Assembly: GCF_012935325.2 (NCBI RefSeq)
Contig: NZ_JABBYG020000001.1
Coordinates: 186,001 to 250,000 of the forward strand
From: Paenibacillus sp. PL91
Lineage (GTDB): Bacteria; Bacillota; Bacilli; Paenibacillales; Paenibacillaceae
DNA length: 64,000 bases
Direction: 5' to 3'
In this document: one piece after another, positions 26,295-35,673 of the stretch
Numbering within the stretch: position 1 is the first letter of the stretch
How the letters are laid out: each line of letters opens with the position of its first letter
Position numbers and translations under genes: made by a program
Notes under the pieces: generated by a model
Seen by the model: the letters and a program-made list of their open reading frames with translations, nothing else
What the model was told of the DNA's origin: nothing
Databases searched by the model: none

Positions 26295-28130
26295 ATGAGT
26301 AAAGTAATTGGTATTGACCTTGGTACAACAAACTCTTGCGTAGCAGTAATGGAAGGCGGCGAAGCTGTCGTTATTCCTAACCCGGAAGGTAACCGTACAA
26401 CCCCATCGGTTGTAGGTTTTAAGAAAGACGGCGAGCGCGTTGTCGGTGAAACGGCAAAACGTCAAGCGATCACGAATCCGGATCGTACGATCAGCTCGAT
26501 CAAACGCCACATCGGTACGAATCACAAAGAAAAAATCGACGATAAAGATTATACGCCTCAAGAAATTTCAGCAATCATTTTGCAAAAATTGAAAGCTGAT
26601 GCGGAAGCATACTTAGGTCAAACGGTAACTCAAGCGGTTATTACGGTTCCAGCTTACTTCAATGACAGCCAGCGCCAAGCGACAAAAGATGCTGGTAAAA
26701 TCGCTGGTCTTGAAGTGCTTCGTATCGTGAATGAGCCGACGGCTGCTGCACTTGCATACGGCCTTGAGAAAACAGAAGACCAAACCATTCTTGTTTACGA
26801 CCTTGGCGGCGGTACGTTTGACGTATCCATCCTTGAGCTTGGCGACGGCTTCTTTGAAGTTAAAGCGACAAGCGGCGACAACAAGCTGGGCGGCGATGAC
26901 TTTGACCAAGTGATCATCGATCACCTCGTTGCTGAATTCAAGAAAGATCAAGGAATCGATCTCTCCAAAGATAAAGCAGCGGTTCAACGTTTGAAGGATG
27001 CTGCTGAGAAAGCGAAAAAAGAGCTGTCCGGCACATTAACATCTGCCATTTCGCTTCCGTTTATTACAATGGTTGACGGCGTTCCTCAGCATTTGGAGCT
27101 TAGCCTTACTCGCGCGAAATTTGAAGAGCTAGCTGCAGGGCTAGTTGAGCGTACGCTTGGACCTACTCGTCAAGCGCTTAGCGATGCTGGCATGTCTTCC
27201 AGCGATATCGATAAAGTTGTACTTGTAGGCGGATCTACACGTATTCCTGCGGTACAAGAAGCGGTTAAAAAATTGATCGGCAAAGATCCGCACAAAGGCG
27301 TTAACCCGGATGAGGTCGTTGCTCTTGGCGCTGCCGTACAAGCGGGCGTTCTTACTGGCGACGTGAAAGACGTAGTATTGCTTGACGTTACGCCATTGTC
27401 GCTTGGTATCGAGACTGCAGGCGGCGTGTTTACAAAAATGATCGACCGCAACACAACGATTCCTACAAGCAAATCCCAAGTGTACTCGACTTATGCGGAC
27501 AATCAGCCAGGTGTTGAGATTCACGTCCTGCAAGGTGAACGCTCGATGGCTGCCGGCAACAAAACGCTTGGTCGTTTCACATTGAACGATATTCCTCTTG
27601 CTCCACGCGGCGTACCGCAAATCGAAGTTACTTTCGATATCGATGCGAACGGTATCGTTAACGTATCCGCGCTTGACAAAGGTACAGGCAAAAGCCAAAA
27701 AATTACGATTACATCTTCAAGCGGCTTGAGCGAGGATGAAATCAACCAAATGATGAAGGACGCTGAGCTTAACGCTGAAGAAGATCGCAAACGCCGTGAT
27801 CTTGTAGAAGCAAAAAACAGCGCTGACCAACTGATCTACTCCGTTGATAAAACGATTAAAGATCTTGGCGATAAAGTTGACCCTGCTGAAATCGAAAAAG
27901 CGAACGTTGCGAAAGAGAAAGTTACAGCAGCGCTTGCGACTGACGATCTTGAGCAAATCAACGCAGCGGCGGCTGAGCTGACAGAAATCGTTCAGCAGCT
28001 TTCCGTTAAGCTTTACGAGCAAGCGGCGCAACAAGCTGAAGGTGCAGGCCCGGATGCGGGCGCTGGCGCAGCTAAAGGAAAAGACAATGTAGTAGATGCC
28101 GACTACGAAGTTGTTGACGATAATAAATAA
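26295..28130 (+). CDS. dnaK: chaperone protein DnaK (Hsp70)
   Basis: This is an ATP-dependent chaperone that works with DnaJ and GrpE. The 611 residues open with [15 protein letters not shown]. Nucleotide-binding motifs such as [14 protein letters not shown] and [14 protein letters not shown] are present, along with the interdomain linker [12 protein letters not shown]. The substrate-binding beta domain and helical lid follow, and the gene ends in [11 protein letters not shown]. The length is that of the Gram-positive form, which lacks the short N-terminal insertion of proteobacterial DnaK. The start ATG 26295 follows AGGAGG. The 84-base gap after grpE holds a CIRCE half-site (26249-26256). 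Confidence 0.99.
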   Translation: MSKVIGIDLGTTNSCVAVMEGGEAVVIPNPEGNRTTPSVVGFKKDGERVVGETAKRQAITNPDRTISSIKRHIGTNHKEKIDDKDYTPQEISAIILQKLKADAEAYLGQTVTQAVITVPAYFNDSQRQATKDAGKIAGLEVLRIVNEPTAAALAYGLEKTEDQTILVYDLGGGTFDVSILELGDGFFEVKATSGDNKLGGDDFDQVIIDHLVAEFKKDQGIDLSKDKAAVQRLKDAAEKAKKELSGTLTSAISLPFITMVDGVPQHLELSLTRAKFEELAAGLVERTLGPTRQALSDAGMSSSDIDKVVLVGGSTRIPAVQEAVKKLIGKDPHKGVNPDEVVALGAAVQAGVLTGDVKDVVLLDVTPLSLGIETAGGVFTKMIDRNTTIPTSKSQVYSTYADNQPGVEIHVLQGERSMAAGNKTLGRFTLNDIPLAPRGVPQIEVTFDIDANGIVNVSALDKGTGKSQKITITSSSGLSEDEINQMMKDAELNAEEDRKRRDLVEAKNSADQLIYSVDKTIKDLGDKVDPAEIEKANVAKEKVTAALATDDLEQINAAAAELTEIVQQLSVKLYEQAAQQAEGAGPDAGAGAAKGKDNVVDADYEVVDDNK

Positions 28131-28144
28131 AGTGTAGCGAGCGA

Positions 28145-28184
28145 GAGGTCAAAGACAGGCGCTACCTGGCTTTGACCTCCTTTC
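28145..28184 (+). terminator. hairpin between dnaK and dnaJ
   Basis: GAGGTCAAAG (28145-28154) pairs with CTTTGACCTC (28170-28179), with an inner CAGG/CCTG, followed only by CTTTC. It is likely an mRNA-processing or partial termination site inside the operon. Confidence 0.5.
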
Positions 28185-28234
28185 GTGCGCATATGCACAT
28201 GGAATCATATGATAGATAGCGGAGGTGAGAACAG

Positions 28235-29365
28235 GTGGCAAGCAAACGCGATTATTACGAGGTGCTTGGTGTCGGCAAGGACGCATCAGCAGATGAAATT
28301 AAAAAATCTTACCGTCAGCTAGCACGTCAATATCATCCCGATGTGAACAAGGCTGCGGATGCAGAGACGAAGTTCAAGGAAGTTAAGGAAGCTTATGACG
28401 TACTAAGCGATGATGGCAAACGCTCCACGTATGACCGGTTCGGCCATGTTGATCCGAATCAAGGCATGGGCGGCGGAGGCGGTGCTGATTTTGGCGGCGG
28501 CTTCGGCGATATTTTCGATATGTTCTTTGGAGGCGGCGGCGGTCGCCGCGATCCGAACGCGCCACAGCGCGGCAACGATCTGCAATATACGATGACAGTC
28601 GAGTTCAAGGAAGCGGTATTCGGCAAAGAAACGGAAATTACGATACCGCGTACGGAGACCTGTGACACTTGTCACGGCGACGGTGCGAAGCCGGGAACTA
28701 AACCGGAAACCTGTTCGGTATGTAAGGGCAGCGGACAGCAGGAGGTTGTACAAAATACGCCGTTTGGCCGTATGGTCAACCGCCGGGCTTGTACGAATTG
28801 CAGCGGCACAGGCCGCGTAATTAAAGACAAATGTTCGACTTGTCATGGCGCGGGCAAAGTTAAGCGCCAACGCAAAATCAATATCCGCATTCCAGCCGGC
28901 GTAGATGACGGCGCACAAATCCGAATGACGGGTGAGGGCGAAGGCGGTCTTCGCGGCGGTCCGGCAGGCGATTTGTATATTGTCATTCGCGTGAAGCCTC
29001 ATGAGTTTTTCGAGCGCGAGAATGACGATATCTATTGCGAGGTTCCGCTAACGTTCGTTCAGGCGGCGCTAGGCGATGAGATCGAGATTCCTACGCTAAC
29101 CGAGAAGGTGAAGCTGAAAGTACCGGCAGGCACGCAAACGGGTACTTACTTCAGGCTTAAAGGCAAGGGTGTACCTAAGCTGCGCGGTTACGGTCAAGGC
29201 GACCAGCATGTGAAGGTTACAATCGTTACGCCTACCAGCTTAACGGACGATCAGAAGGAGCTTCTTCGTCAATTTGGCGGGCTAAGCGGCGATTCTGCAA
29301 CTAATGAACATGAGCATCATGAATCTATATTCGACAAAATGAAAAAGGCGTTCCGCGGTGAATAA
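28235..29365 (+). CDS. dnaJ: chaperone protein DnaJ (Hsp40)
   Basis: DnaJ delivers unfolded clients to DnaK and stimulates its ATPase. The 376 residues have the full class I layout. The J domain has [20 protein letters not shown] and the HPD motif (YHPDVN). A Gly/Phe-rich region follows (about 73-110). Four zinc-finger repeats come next ([32 protein letters not shown]), then the C-terminal substrate-binding domains. The start is GTG 28235 after GGAGGTGAG. It is the last chaperone gene of the operon. Confidence 0.99.
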   Translation: MASKRDYYEVLGVGKDASADEIKKSYRQLARQYHPDVNKAADAETKFKEVKEAYDVLSDDGKRSTYDRFGHVDPNQGMGGGGGADFGGGFGDIFDMFFGGGGGRRDPNAPQRGNDLQYTMTVEFKEAVFGKETEITIPRTETCDTCHGDGAKPGTKPETCSVCKGSGQQEVVQNTPFGRMVNRRACTNCSGTGRVIKDKCSTCHGAGKVKRQRKINIRIPAGVDDGAQIRMTGEGEGGLRGGPAGDLYIVIRVKPHEFFERENDDIYCEVPLTFVQAALGDEIEIPTLTEKVKLKVPAGTQTGTYFRLKGKGVPKLRGYGQGDQHVKVTIVTPTSLTDDQKELLRQFGGLSGDSATNEHEHHESIFDKMKKAFRGE

Positions 29366-29474
29366 CCCGGCACGTCTTTTTTTCTTTTTATCGCTGTATA
29401 GATTTTGGCGGACAAACATATTCTATTCGGGTAGGAAAACCATACATCAACAAACAACCGGAGGGAATTAAACC

Positions 29475-29666
29475 ATGACTAATCAAAACAATCAAAACAA
29501 TGAAAACAATGAAAACAATCAAAACAACCTGGAGAAACAAAACTTTGGCATCCTGCCTGTAGGGAAAAACGAGGACGTTGAATTTTCCGAGGAGCTTGCA
29601 GACGAAGCAGATCGCAATGCAGCTCAACGTGCAGCTGCAGCTGACGCTCGCAACGAGCAGGAATAA
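29475..29666 (+). CDS. YfhD-like small protein, 63 aa
   Basis: The C-terminal half (EDVEFSEELADEADRNAAQR, then AAAADARN) resembles the YfhD family of small Firmicute proteins, whose function is unknown. The N-terminal third is Asn/Gln/Glu low complexity, encoded by five 9-base tandem units. The start ATG 29475 follows CCGGAGGG. It lies between dnaJ and prmA, which are adjacent in B. subtilis. Its stop overlaps the next start (TAATG), so the two small genes are translationally coupled. Confidence 0.75.
   Translation: MTNQNNQNNENNENNQNNLEKQNFGILPVGKNEDVEFSEELADEADRNAAQRAAAADARNEQE
29481..29525 (+). repeat. five tandem 9-bp units in the YfhD-like gene
   Basis: Units AATCAAAAC or AATGAAAAC are repeated five times in frame, encoding N-Q-N or N-E-N. 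Slippage would change the protein length by three residues without a frameshift. Confidence 0.85.
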
Positions 29667-29872
29667 TGAGTCAGATTGAAATCCAGGCAACCTTCGAAGA
29701 CGAAGGTGCTGCACTCGAAGCTTCTCGTAAGCTTCAAGCGCTTCGTGTGATTGAAGTGAACGGATTGTTCGATAGCGGCTTGCTGACAGCGACCGTAGAT
29801 GAAGCTGTCGCTGAACGGGCACTGCATCTAATCCAGCAAATAGGCGGTAATGTGGATACGACGAGTTTTTAA
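29666..29872 (+). CDS. hypothetical protein, 68 aa
   Basis: I do not recognise this protein. It begins at ATG 29666, overlapping the previous stop as TAATG. The predicted order is beta (QIEIQATF), alpha (EGAALEASRKLQALRV), beta (VIEVNGLF), beta (GLLTATV), alpha (EAVAERALHLIQQIG) and beta (NVDTTSF). That suggests a small ferredoxin-like fold, perhaps like the repeat of YflT-type stress proteins, but this is inference. A strong terminator follows, so it closes the dnaJ-proximal transcript. Confidence 0.65.
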   Translation: MSQIEIQATFEDEGAALEASRKLQALRVIEVNGLFDSGLLTATVDEAVAERALHLIQQIGGNVDTTSF

Positions 29873-29875
29873 TCG

Positions 29876-29912
29876 AAAGAGACTGCAGGCATAGGAGCCT
29901 GCAGTCTCTTTT
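29876..29912 (+). terminator. terminator after the 68-residue gene
   Basis: AAGAGACTGCAGGC (29877-29890) pairs with GCCTGCAGTCTCTT (29897-29910) over 14 perfect base pairs, then TT. Confidence 0.85.
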
Positions 29913-30085
29913 GCGTTGCAGGCCGAATTTAGCATAAATGCAGCAATAGGTCGTTTGCGTCATTTTTTTGTGCAAAGGTACTACTCTGGTGTACAATAGA
30001 TGTTAGGTTTTTATAGCGAAACGTTTGTCTAGCCGACTGGAGGTCGGCGATAGCCGTTTACGATTGGCATTGGAGGATAATACAT

Positions 30086-31066
30086 ATGAAATGGCATGAA
30101 ATTACGATCTCGACAACCGAAGAGGCGCAGGAGATGATATCGAACTTTTTGCATGAAATGGGAGCAGGCGGCGTATCCATTGAAGAATCGGGTACACTGA
30201 GCAAGCAGCGGGATACGTCGCTTGGACAATGGTATGAGCTTCCGCTTAACGATATTCCGGAAGGCCAAGCTGTCATTAAGGGCTATTTTGGCGAAGACAC
30301 AAATACGGATGAGCTAATAGCTGCGATTAAGCCTCGCGTCGAGGAGCTTCGCGAATTTGATATTGATCCCGGAAGCGTTGAATATTCGGCGCGTGTCGTA
30401 GATGAAGAGGATTGGGCAACGGCGTGGAAGCAATACTTTAAGCCGCTCCGTGTTTCGGATAAGCTTACTATTAAACCGACTTGGGAAGTGTATGAGGCGG
30501 GACCTGATGAACGTATTATTGAGCTTGACCCAGGTATGGCATTCGGAACGGGCACTCATCCAACGACGGCGCTATGCTTGCAGACACTTGAGTCAGTCAT
30601 TCAAGGCGGAGAAGAAATCATCGACGTCGGTACGGGCTCAGGCATACTCGCAATCGGCGCTTGCAGACTTGGGGCGAAGAGCGTGCTAGCGCTTGACCTT
30701 GACCCGATTGCCGTAACCAGCGCAACAGAGAATGTAAGGCTCAACGATCTATCGCAGCAAGTTGAAGTGCGCCTAAGCGACTTGCTAGGTGTAATTAAAG
30801 GAGCAGATGCGGGTCATGAAGCGACTGCCGTAACCGTTCCGGTCGATCTTGTTGTAGCGAATATTTTGGCGGAAATCATTCTTCTCTTTGTTGATGATGT
30901 GTACGCTGCGCTCAAGCCTAACGGCATATATATCGCATCGGGCGTTTACAAAAACAAAGAAACCGATGTGGAAGAAGGGTTAATCCGTTCTGGCTTTGAA
31001 ATTGTCGAGAAGCGCCGCGATGAGGAATGGATCGCATTCGTCGCGAGAAAGCCGCAGGTGAGTTAA
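30086..31066 (+). CDS. prmA: ribosomal protein L11 methyltransferase
   Basis: PrmA trimethylates ribosomal protein L11 using S-adenosylmethionine. The 326 residues have the N-terminal L11-binding domain beginning MKWHEITISTTEEAQEMISN. The SAM-binding motif follows (IDVGTGSGILAIGACRLGAK), with the aspartate acid loop in VLALDLDPIAV. The N-I-L-A-E-I motif (VVANILAEIIL) holds the target-binding residues. The segment E-L-D-P-G-M-A-F-G-T-G-T-H-P-T-T is the family signature. The start ATG 30086 lies nine bases after GGAGG. Its stop overlaps the next start (TAATG). Confidence 0.97.
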   Translation: MKWHEITISTTEEAQEMISNFLHEMGAGGVSIEESGTLSKQRDTSLGQWYELPLNDIPEGQAVIKGYFGEDTNTDELIAAIKPRVEELREFDIDPGSVEYSARVVDEEDWATAWKQYFKPLRVSDKLTIKPTWEVYEAGPDERIIELDPGMAFGTGTHPTTALCLQTLESVIQGGEEIIDVGTGSGILAIGACRLGAKSVLALDLDPIAVTSATENVRLNDLSQQVEVRLSDLLGVIKGADAGHEATAVTVPVDLVVANILAEIILLFVDDVYAALKPNGIYIASGVYKNKETDVEEGLIRSGFEIVEKRRDEEWIAFVARKPQVS

Positions 31067-31740
31067 TGGACTTACAAAGCTTTTTTCGATTTCCGCTTGA
31101 GGATTTGCCGTTTATCGTATTAGCTTTAATTATTGCGTTTACGGTGCATGAGTTCGCTCATGCCTATAGCGCTTATAAATTCGGCGACGACACCGCTTAT
31201 AATGCGGGAAGAGTAACGCTGAACCCGCGCGTGCATCTAGATGTTCTTGGAACACTCTTGATTTTATTTGCTGGCTTTGGATGGGCGAAGCCAGTTCCGG
31301 TTAATCCAAGCAAGTTCAGCAGTCCAAGGATTATGAGCATTATCGTGACGCTTGTCGGCCCGCTCAGCAATTTGATTATCGGTACGCTTGGCATTATTAT
31401 ATATGTTGCGCTTATCGCCACCGGCGCTCTGGATGGAGCTTCCGTTGGCGTCAGCGCGGCGGTAGACCGGTTTTTTGATTATTTCATTTGGTATAATTTT
31501 TTATTGTTTATCTTTAATTTAATTCCGCTGCCGCCGCTTGACGGCTACCGGATTATCGCTGATTTAATGCCGCTTAAGCTTCGGTACAAAATGGATCAGA
31601 ATGTGCAATGGGGGATGTTCATCTTCTTGTTGATCGTCTTTATCCCACCGCTTCGCAGAGTAACGCTTGATCCGATATTAGGCTTAGGCGCAGATCTAAT
31701 GAACAATACCTTCGCTTTGGTGTACCAGATTTTTTTCTAA
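31066..31740 (+). CDS. site-2 protease family protein (M50), short membrane form
   Basis: A 224-residue integral membrane metalloprotease. The zinc motif H-E-x-x-H is HEFAH (residues 28-32). The second conserved motif, N-x-x-P-x-P-P-L-D-G, appears as [13 protein letters not shown] and supplies the third ligand. There are about five membrane segments and no PDZ domain. Short M50 proteins of this kind (YwhC-like) are widespread in Firmicutes; their substrates are mostly unknown. The ATG overlaps the prmA stop as TAATG, indicating translational coupling. It is not part of the B. subtilis dnaJ-mtaB order as I recall it. Confidence 0.88.
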   Translation: MDLQSFFRFPLEDLPFIVLALIIAFTVHEFAHAYSAYKFGDDTAYNAGRVTLNPRVHLDVLGTLLILFAGFGWAKPVPVNPSKFSSPRIMSIIVTLVGPLSNLIIGTLGIIIYVALIATGALDGASVGVSAAVDRFFDYFIWYNFLLFIFNLIPLPPLDGYRIIADLMPLKLRYKMDQNVQWGMFIFLLIVFIPPLRRVTLDPILGLGADLMNNTFALVYQIFF

Positions 31741-31865
31741 ATGCAAGAAGTGTTTTGATATGCTTTCCGGTCAAGCATGACTGGCAACGGTTTCTGATAG
31801 ATTTCATGAAGTTAAACATGCTATTATGAAGGATGGAATTTGTTTAAGGGTGGTAGGCAGCAAAC

Positions 31866-32642
31866 ATGCAACGATATTTTGTAGCGGCGGAGCAGTTTGG
31901 CAACTCCGATATCCGCATCATTGGCGAGGACGCGCATCATGCGGTCCGGGTCATGCGCACGAAGCCAGGCGATAAGTTTATCGTTAGCGACGGACAATCC
32001 CGAACAGCGCTTGTCGCTGTTCGGGAAGCTACTCCAATGCTAATTAGGGCTGAAATCTTGGAGATGCTTAGCGCGGACACCGAGCCAAGCTGGGCGATCA
32101 CCATTGCGCAAAGCTTGCCGAAGGGCGATAAGATGGAGCTGGTTATACAAAAGGGGACTGAGATTGGCGCTTATGCGTTCATGCCGTTTCAATCTGAGCG
32201 AATGATCGTTCAGTACGATGGCAAGAAAGAAGCGAAGCGAATCGAACGCTGGACCAAAATAGCGAAGGAAGCAGCCGAGCAGGCGCATCGCAACCGCATC
32301 CCAAGCATTGAGCCGGTACATAGCTGGAGAGAGCTTATCCAGTCGTTTGGCTCTTATGATTTGGTTCTGTTTTGCTTTGAGCGCGAAGGGCATGCCGCCC
32401 ATGGCAGAGGCATCCGCTCAGCAGTTCGCGAGTGGATCGAGCGTTCGGATTCGGCAAGCGAGCCAAGCGTGCTGCTCATCGTAGGATCAGAGGGCGGCTT
32501 CACGGATCGAGAAGCAAATGAAGCAGAAGCGGCTGGCGCCGTTATGGTCGGATTAGGCCGAAGAATATTAAGAACGGAAACAGCGGGTATTGTAGGGTTA
32601 ACCTGCTTATTATATGAATCCGGAGAAATGGGAGGAGCGTAA
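31866..32642 (+). CDS. rsmE: 16S rRNA (uracil(1498)-N(3))-methyltransferase
   Basis: RsmE methylates N3 of U1498 of 16S rRNA. The 258 residues have the N-terminal PUA-like part beginning MQRYFVAAEQFGN, with HAVRVMRTKPGD. The SPOUT C-terminal domain carries the trefoil-knot motifs LLIVGSEGGFTDREANEAE and LGRRILRTETAGIVGL. The start ATG 31866 has only a modest purine-rich site (AAGGGTGG). mtaB follows six bases after the stop, so the two form an operon, as yqeU-yqeV do in B. subtilis. Confidence 0.96.
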   Translation: MQRYFVAAEQFGNSDIRIIGEDAHHAVRVMRTKPGDKFIVSDGQSRTALVAVREATPMLIRAEILEMLSADTEPSWAITIAQSLPKGDKMELVIQKGTEIGAYAFMPFQSERMIVQYDGKKEAKRIERWTKIAKEAAEQAHRNRIPSIEPVHSWRELIQSFGSYDLVLFCFEREGHAAHGRGIRSAVREWIERSDSASEPSVLLIVGSEGGFTDREANEAEAAGAVMVGLGRRILRTETAGIVGLTCLLYESGEMGGA

Positions 32643-32647
32643 CTACT

Positions 32648-34039
32648 ATGCCAACAGTCGCATTTTATACGCTAGGCTGCAAAGTAAACTTCTATGACAC
32701 AGAAGCGATTTGGCAGTTATTCAAAAACGAAGGCTACGAGCAGGTCGATTTCGAATCGACTGCAGATGTTTATTTAATCAACACATGTACGGTAACCAAT
32801 ACGGGAGACAAAAAAAGCCGCCAGATCATTAGGCGGGCTGTACGTCGCAATCCCGATGCAGTCATTGCGGTGACGGGCTGTTACGCTCAAACCTCTCCTG
32901 CAGAGATTATGGCGATTGAAGGGGTCGATCTCGTTATCGGCACACAAGACCGCGAGAAGATCATGACCTTCATTAATCAAATCCAAGGCGACCGCATGCC
33001 GGTAAATGCCGTAAGAAACATTATGAAAACACGTGATTTCGAGGAGCTTGACGTTCCTGACTTCTCCGAGCGTACGCGTGCTTTCCTAAAAATCCAAGAG
33101 GGCTGCAACAACTTCTGCACGTTCTGCATTATCCCTTGGTCACGCGGGCTTTCCCGCAGCCGTTCCGCGGAAAGCGTATTGGAGCAGGCCAAGCAGCTCG
33201 TCGCTTCGGGCTATAAGGAAATCGTCCTTACCGGCATTCATACCGGCGGTTACGGCGACGATATGGAAAATTATAATCTAACAAGCTTGCTGTGGGATTT
33301 GGACAAGATTGAGGGCCTAGAGCGCATTCGGATCAGCTCTATCGAAGCGAGTCAAATTGACGATGCGATGATCGACGTGCTGAACCGTTCCAGCAAAATG
33401 TGCCGTCACCTTCATATTCCTCTGCAAGCCGGCGAGGATTCGGTACTTAAGCGGATGCGCCGTAAATATACGACAGCAGAGTTTGCTGCCAAGATCAAAC
33501 GTCTGCATGAGGCGATGCCTGGCGTTGCGATTACAACGGACGTCATCGTTGGTTTTCCGGGTGAAACGGAAGAAATGTTCGAGAGCGGCTTCCGCTTTAT
33601 GGAAGAGCTGAAATTCGCGGAAATGCACGTCTTTCCATACTCCAAGCGTACAGGCACGCCTGCAGCGCGGATGGAGGAGCAAGTGGATGAAGAGATCAAG
33701 AACGAACGCGTCCATAAGCTGATTGACTTGTCCGAGAAGATGCAGCTCGCATACGCGAAGCAATATGTAGGCGAGGTGCTTGACGTCATTCCAGAGCGCG
33801 ATTACAAGGGCGCACCGGGAACGGGTCTCGTTATGGGTTACACGGACAACTACATCCAAGTAGTATTTGACGGCTCGGAAGCTTTGATCGGCAAATTATG
33901 CCGCGTCAAAATTACGGAAGCAGGCGTTAATGAGTGTCGTGCTAAATTCGTTCGCGTAATGGATGACCAGACTGCTGAGTCGAACGAAATGGAGCTGCAC
34001 AGCTTCGTGCTGGAGCGTCCAGAAGCAATAAGAGCATAG
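32648..34039 (+). CDS. mtaB: tRNA (N(6)-L-threonylcarbamoyladenosine(37)-C(2))-methylthiotransferase
   Basis: MtaB turns t6A37 of tRNA into ms2t6A. The 463 residues hold the N-terminal UPF0004 domain with three cluster cysteines (TLGCKVN, INTCTVTN, VTGCYAQ). The radical SAM domain has C-x3-C-x2-C (CNNFCTFC) and HIPLQAGEDSVLKRMRR. A C-terminal TRAM-like RNA-binding domain follows. T-V-A-F-Y-T-L-G-C-K-V-N-F-Y-D-T-E-A at the start separates it from MiaB. ATG 32648 comes after GGAGGAGC, at the end of rsmE. It corresponds to yqeV. Confidence 0.97.
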   Translation: MPTVAFYTLGCKVNFYDTEAIWQLFKNEGYEQVDFESTADVYLINTCTVTNTGDKKSRQIIRRAVRRNPDAVIAVTGCYAQTSPAEIMAIEGVDLVIGTQDREKIMTFINQIQGDRMPVNAVRNIMKTRDFEELDVPDFSERTRAFLKIQEGCNNFCTFCIIPWSRGLSRSRSAESVLEQAKQLVASGYKEIVLTGIHTGGYGDDMENYNLTSLLWDLDKIEGLERIRISSIEASQIDDAMIDVLNRSSKMCRHLHIPLQAGEDSVLKRMRRKYTTAEFAAKIKRLHEAMPGVAITTDVIVGFPGETEEMFESGFRFMEELKFAEMHVFPYSKRTGTPAARMEEQVDEEIKNERVHKLIDLSEKMQLAYAKQYVGEVLDVIPERDYKGAPGTGLVMGYTDNYIQVVFDGSEALIGKLCRVKITEAGVNECRAKFVRVMDDQTAESNEMELHSFVLERPEAIRA

Positions 34040-34058
34040 CATAAGCTTAACGAATGCG

Positions 34059-34112
34059 GGGATTCCTTTGCTTATCGATTCCTTTTATGGAAAAGATGGA
34101 GGAATCCTTTGC
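34059..34112 (+). terminator. possible terminator after mtaB
   Basis: GGATTCC (34060-34066) and GGAATCC (34101-34107) can pair across a 34-base loop, followed by TTTGC. The T-run is weak. Confidence 0.35.
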
Positions 34113-34153
34113 TGCATATACCAATCATTAAACGCTGCAAGGGGGAATCGGAC

Positions 34154-34585
34154 ATGAAGGAAATTTCAGCAGGCGGTGTCGTTTACCGCCGCACCGAGGA
34201 AGGCAAGCTGCAAATTCAGCTCATTCAAGATCGTTATGGAAAAGTATCGCTGCCAAAAGGGAAGATGGAGGCTGGCGAAACCGTAGAACAAACCGCGTTG
34301 CGGGAAATTGTAGAAGAAACCGGCCTTGAAGGAGTTATCATTGCTCCGATAGACCAAATCAAATATAAATATGAGCATGAAGCCTTAGGAACGGTAGATA
34401 AAGAGGTTCATTACTACTTAGTTGAGGCTGTTGGCGGCTCGCTGCAGGCGCAGGTTGAAGAAATCCGCGGCGTCGATTGGTTTGATCCTCAAGAAGCGTG
34501 GAAGCGCCAGAAGCAATCGGGATATGACAACAATCATCGCATCGTAGCCGGAGCGTTCCAATTGCTAGGACTGCCTACAGAATAA
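34154..34585 (+). CDS. Nudix hydrolase
   Basis: A 143-residue Nudix enzyme that hydrolyses a nucleoside diphosphate linked to another moiety. The Nudix box G-x5-E-x7-R-E-x2-E-E-x-G is intact (G-K-M-E-A-G-E-T-V-E-Q-T-A-L-R-E-I-V-E-E-T-G). The preceding KVSLPKGK and the diadenosine-polyphosphate-like HYYLVEAVGG are compatible with an Ap4A/MutT-type activity, but the substrate is not determined. ATG 34154 follows AAGGGGGAA. It is convergent with the transporter gene at 34594, with only eight bases between them and no separate terminator. Confidence 0.9.
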   Translation: MKEISAGGVVYRRTEEGKLQIQLIQDRYGKVSLPKGKMEAGETVEQTALREIVEETGLEGVIIAPIDQIKYKYEHEALGTVDKEVHYYLVEAVGGSLQAQVEEIRGVDWFDPQEAWKRQKQSGYDNNHRIVAGAFQLLGLPTE

Positions 34586-34593
34586 ACGTAAGC

Positions 34594-35568
34594 CTAAGTG
34601 ACCGGGTCTAGCCTGCGAAATTTGCCGAGGTAGCAGAAGGGCAGTGCAAGCAAGGAGCTGAGAATGTTGAATATCGTTTGCGTATGGGCAATTTGTCCCG
34701 CTGCAGACGAGGATACCCATTCAGACAATAGAGAAAGCTCGCCTAGAAATGGCATAAACAGCAATGCGCCTCCTGCGTTCAGAACGACATGAGACCATGC
34801 CACGTACTGTCCGGCCTTCGTGCCTCCGATGGATGCAAGCAGAGCGGTTGCGCAGGTGCCGATATTTGCGCCAAGCACGACGGCGATTCCGAGCTCGATT
34901 GGCATAGCGCCGATAGAGACAAAGCCCATGATGATGCCAATTACAGCAGCACTGCTGTGAACAACGGCGGTAAGAATAGCACCAGCTGCTAGTCCCCACC
35001 ATAAGCTATCGTCTGCTTTAGCTAGAAACCAGCCGAACATGGAGCTCTCCTGTACGGCAGGGCCTACGCCCTGCATCATGGTGATGCCAGTCAGGAGCAA
35101 GGCGAAGCCGCAAAGCACGACCGAGGATGACCGAAGCGTATCCAGCCAGCGCGCTCCGCGTATGGCAGGGAACAGCCGGATTTCGCCAACCAACGCTGTA
35201 ATCAGCCACATTCCTACCGCTGCGATTAGCAAAGGCATGGCGAGTTTATTTAAATTTAAGCCGATCAGCTCTGTCGTTATACAGGTTCCGATATTCGTGC
35301 CGAGTATGATGCCGAGCGTCCGCGGGAAAGTAAGCAAGCCGGCATTGACCATGCCGATCGCAATAACCGTTACAGCCGTACTGCTCTGCAAAAAAGCAGT
35401 CGAAACTGTGCCGATTGCGAGCCCATGGATCGGCGTTGCTGTTGAACGAGCAAGGAAGCGGGTCAAATAGGGACCCGCCAATCGGTGGAGCGCCAGCTCC
35501 ATCAGCTTCATGCCGCACATGAAAACGGCGAAACCGAGCAGCATTGGAATAAGAATCGTATGAACCAT
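34594..35568 (-). CDS. Na/Pi cotransporter family protein (YqeW-like)
   Basis: A 324-residue membrane protein with about eight to nine helices and the inverted duplication of the Na/Pi cotransporter family. QSSTA occurs in the first half (FLQSSTAVTVIA) and its counterpart HSSAAVIGI in the second. Each is followed by an N-I-G-T-C motif (GTNIGTCITTEL and GANIGTCATALL). These form the substrate and sodium site in the family. In B. subtilis the homologue yqeW lies beside mtaB, as here. It lacks the C-terminal PhoU-like domain found in longer NptA proteins. The substrate may be phosphate or another anion. The ribosome binding site is AGGAGA before the start at 35568. Confidence 0.92.
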   Translation of the reverse strand: MVHTILIPMLLGFAVFMCGMKLMELALHRLAGPYLTRFLARSTATPIHGLAIGTVSTAFLQSSTAVTVIAIGMVNAGLLTFPRTLGIILGTNIGTCITTELIGLNLNKLAMPLLIAAVGMWLITALVGEIRLFPAIRGARWLDTLRSSSVVLCGFALLLTGITMMQGVGPAVQESSMFGWFLAKADDSLWWGLAAGAILTAVVHSSAAVIGIIMGFVSIGAMPIELGIAVVLGANIGTCATALLASIGGTKAGQYVAWSHVVLNAGGALLFMPFLGELSLLSEWVSSSAAGQIAHTQTIFNILSSLLALPFCYLGKFRRLDPVT

Positions 35569-35673
35569 TAGACGGTCTCCTTATTTGTTAGTGAGAAGTT
35601 CGTTTCGTAAGTATACATATGCCGCCAAGCAGACAAGCATGACAAGCAAGCTCAATGAGGGGAAGAGACAAAC

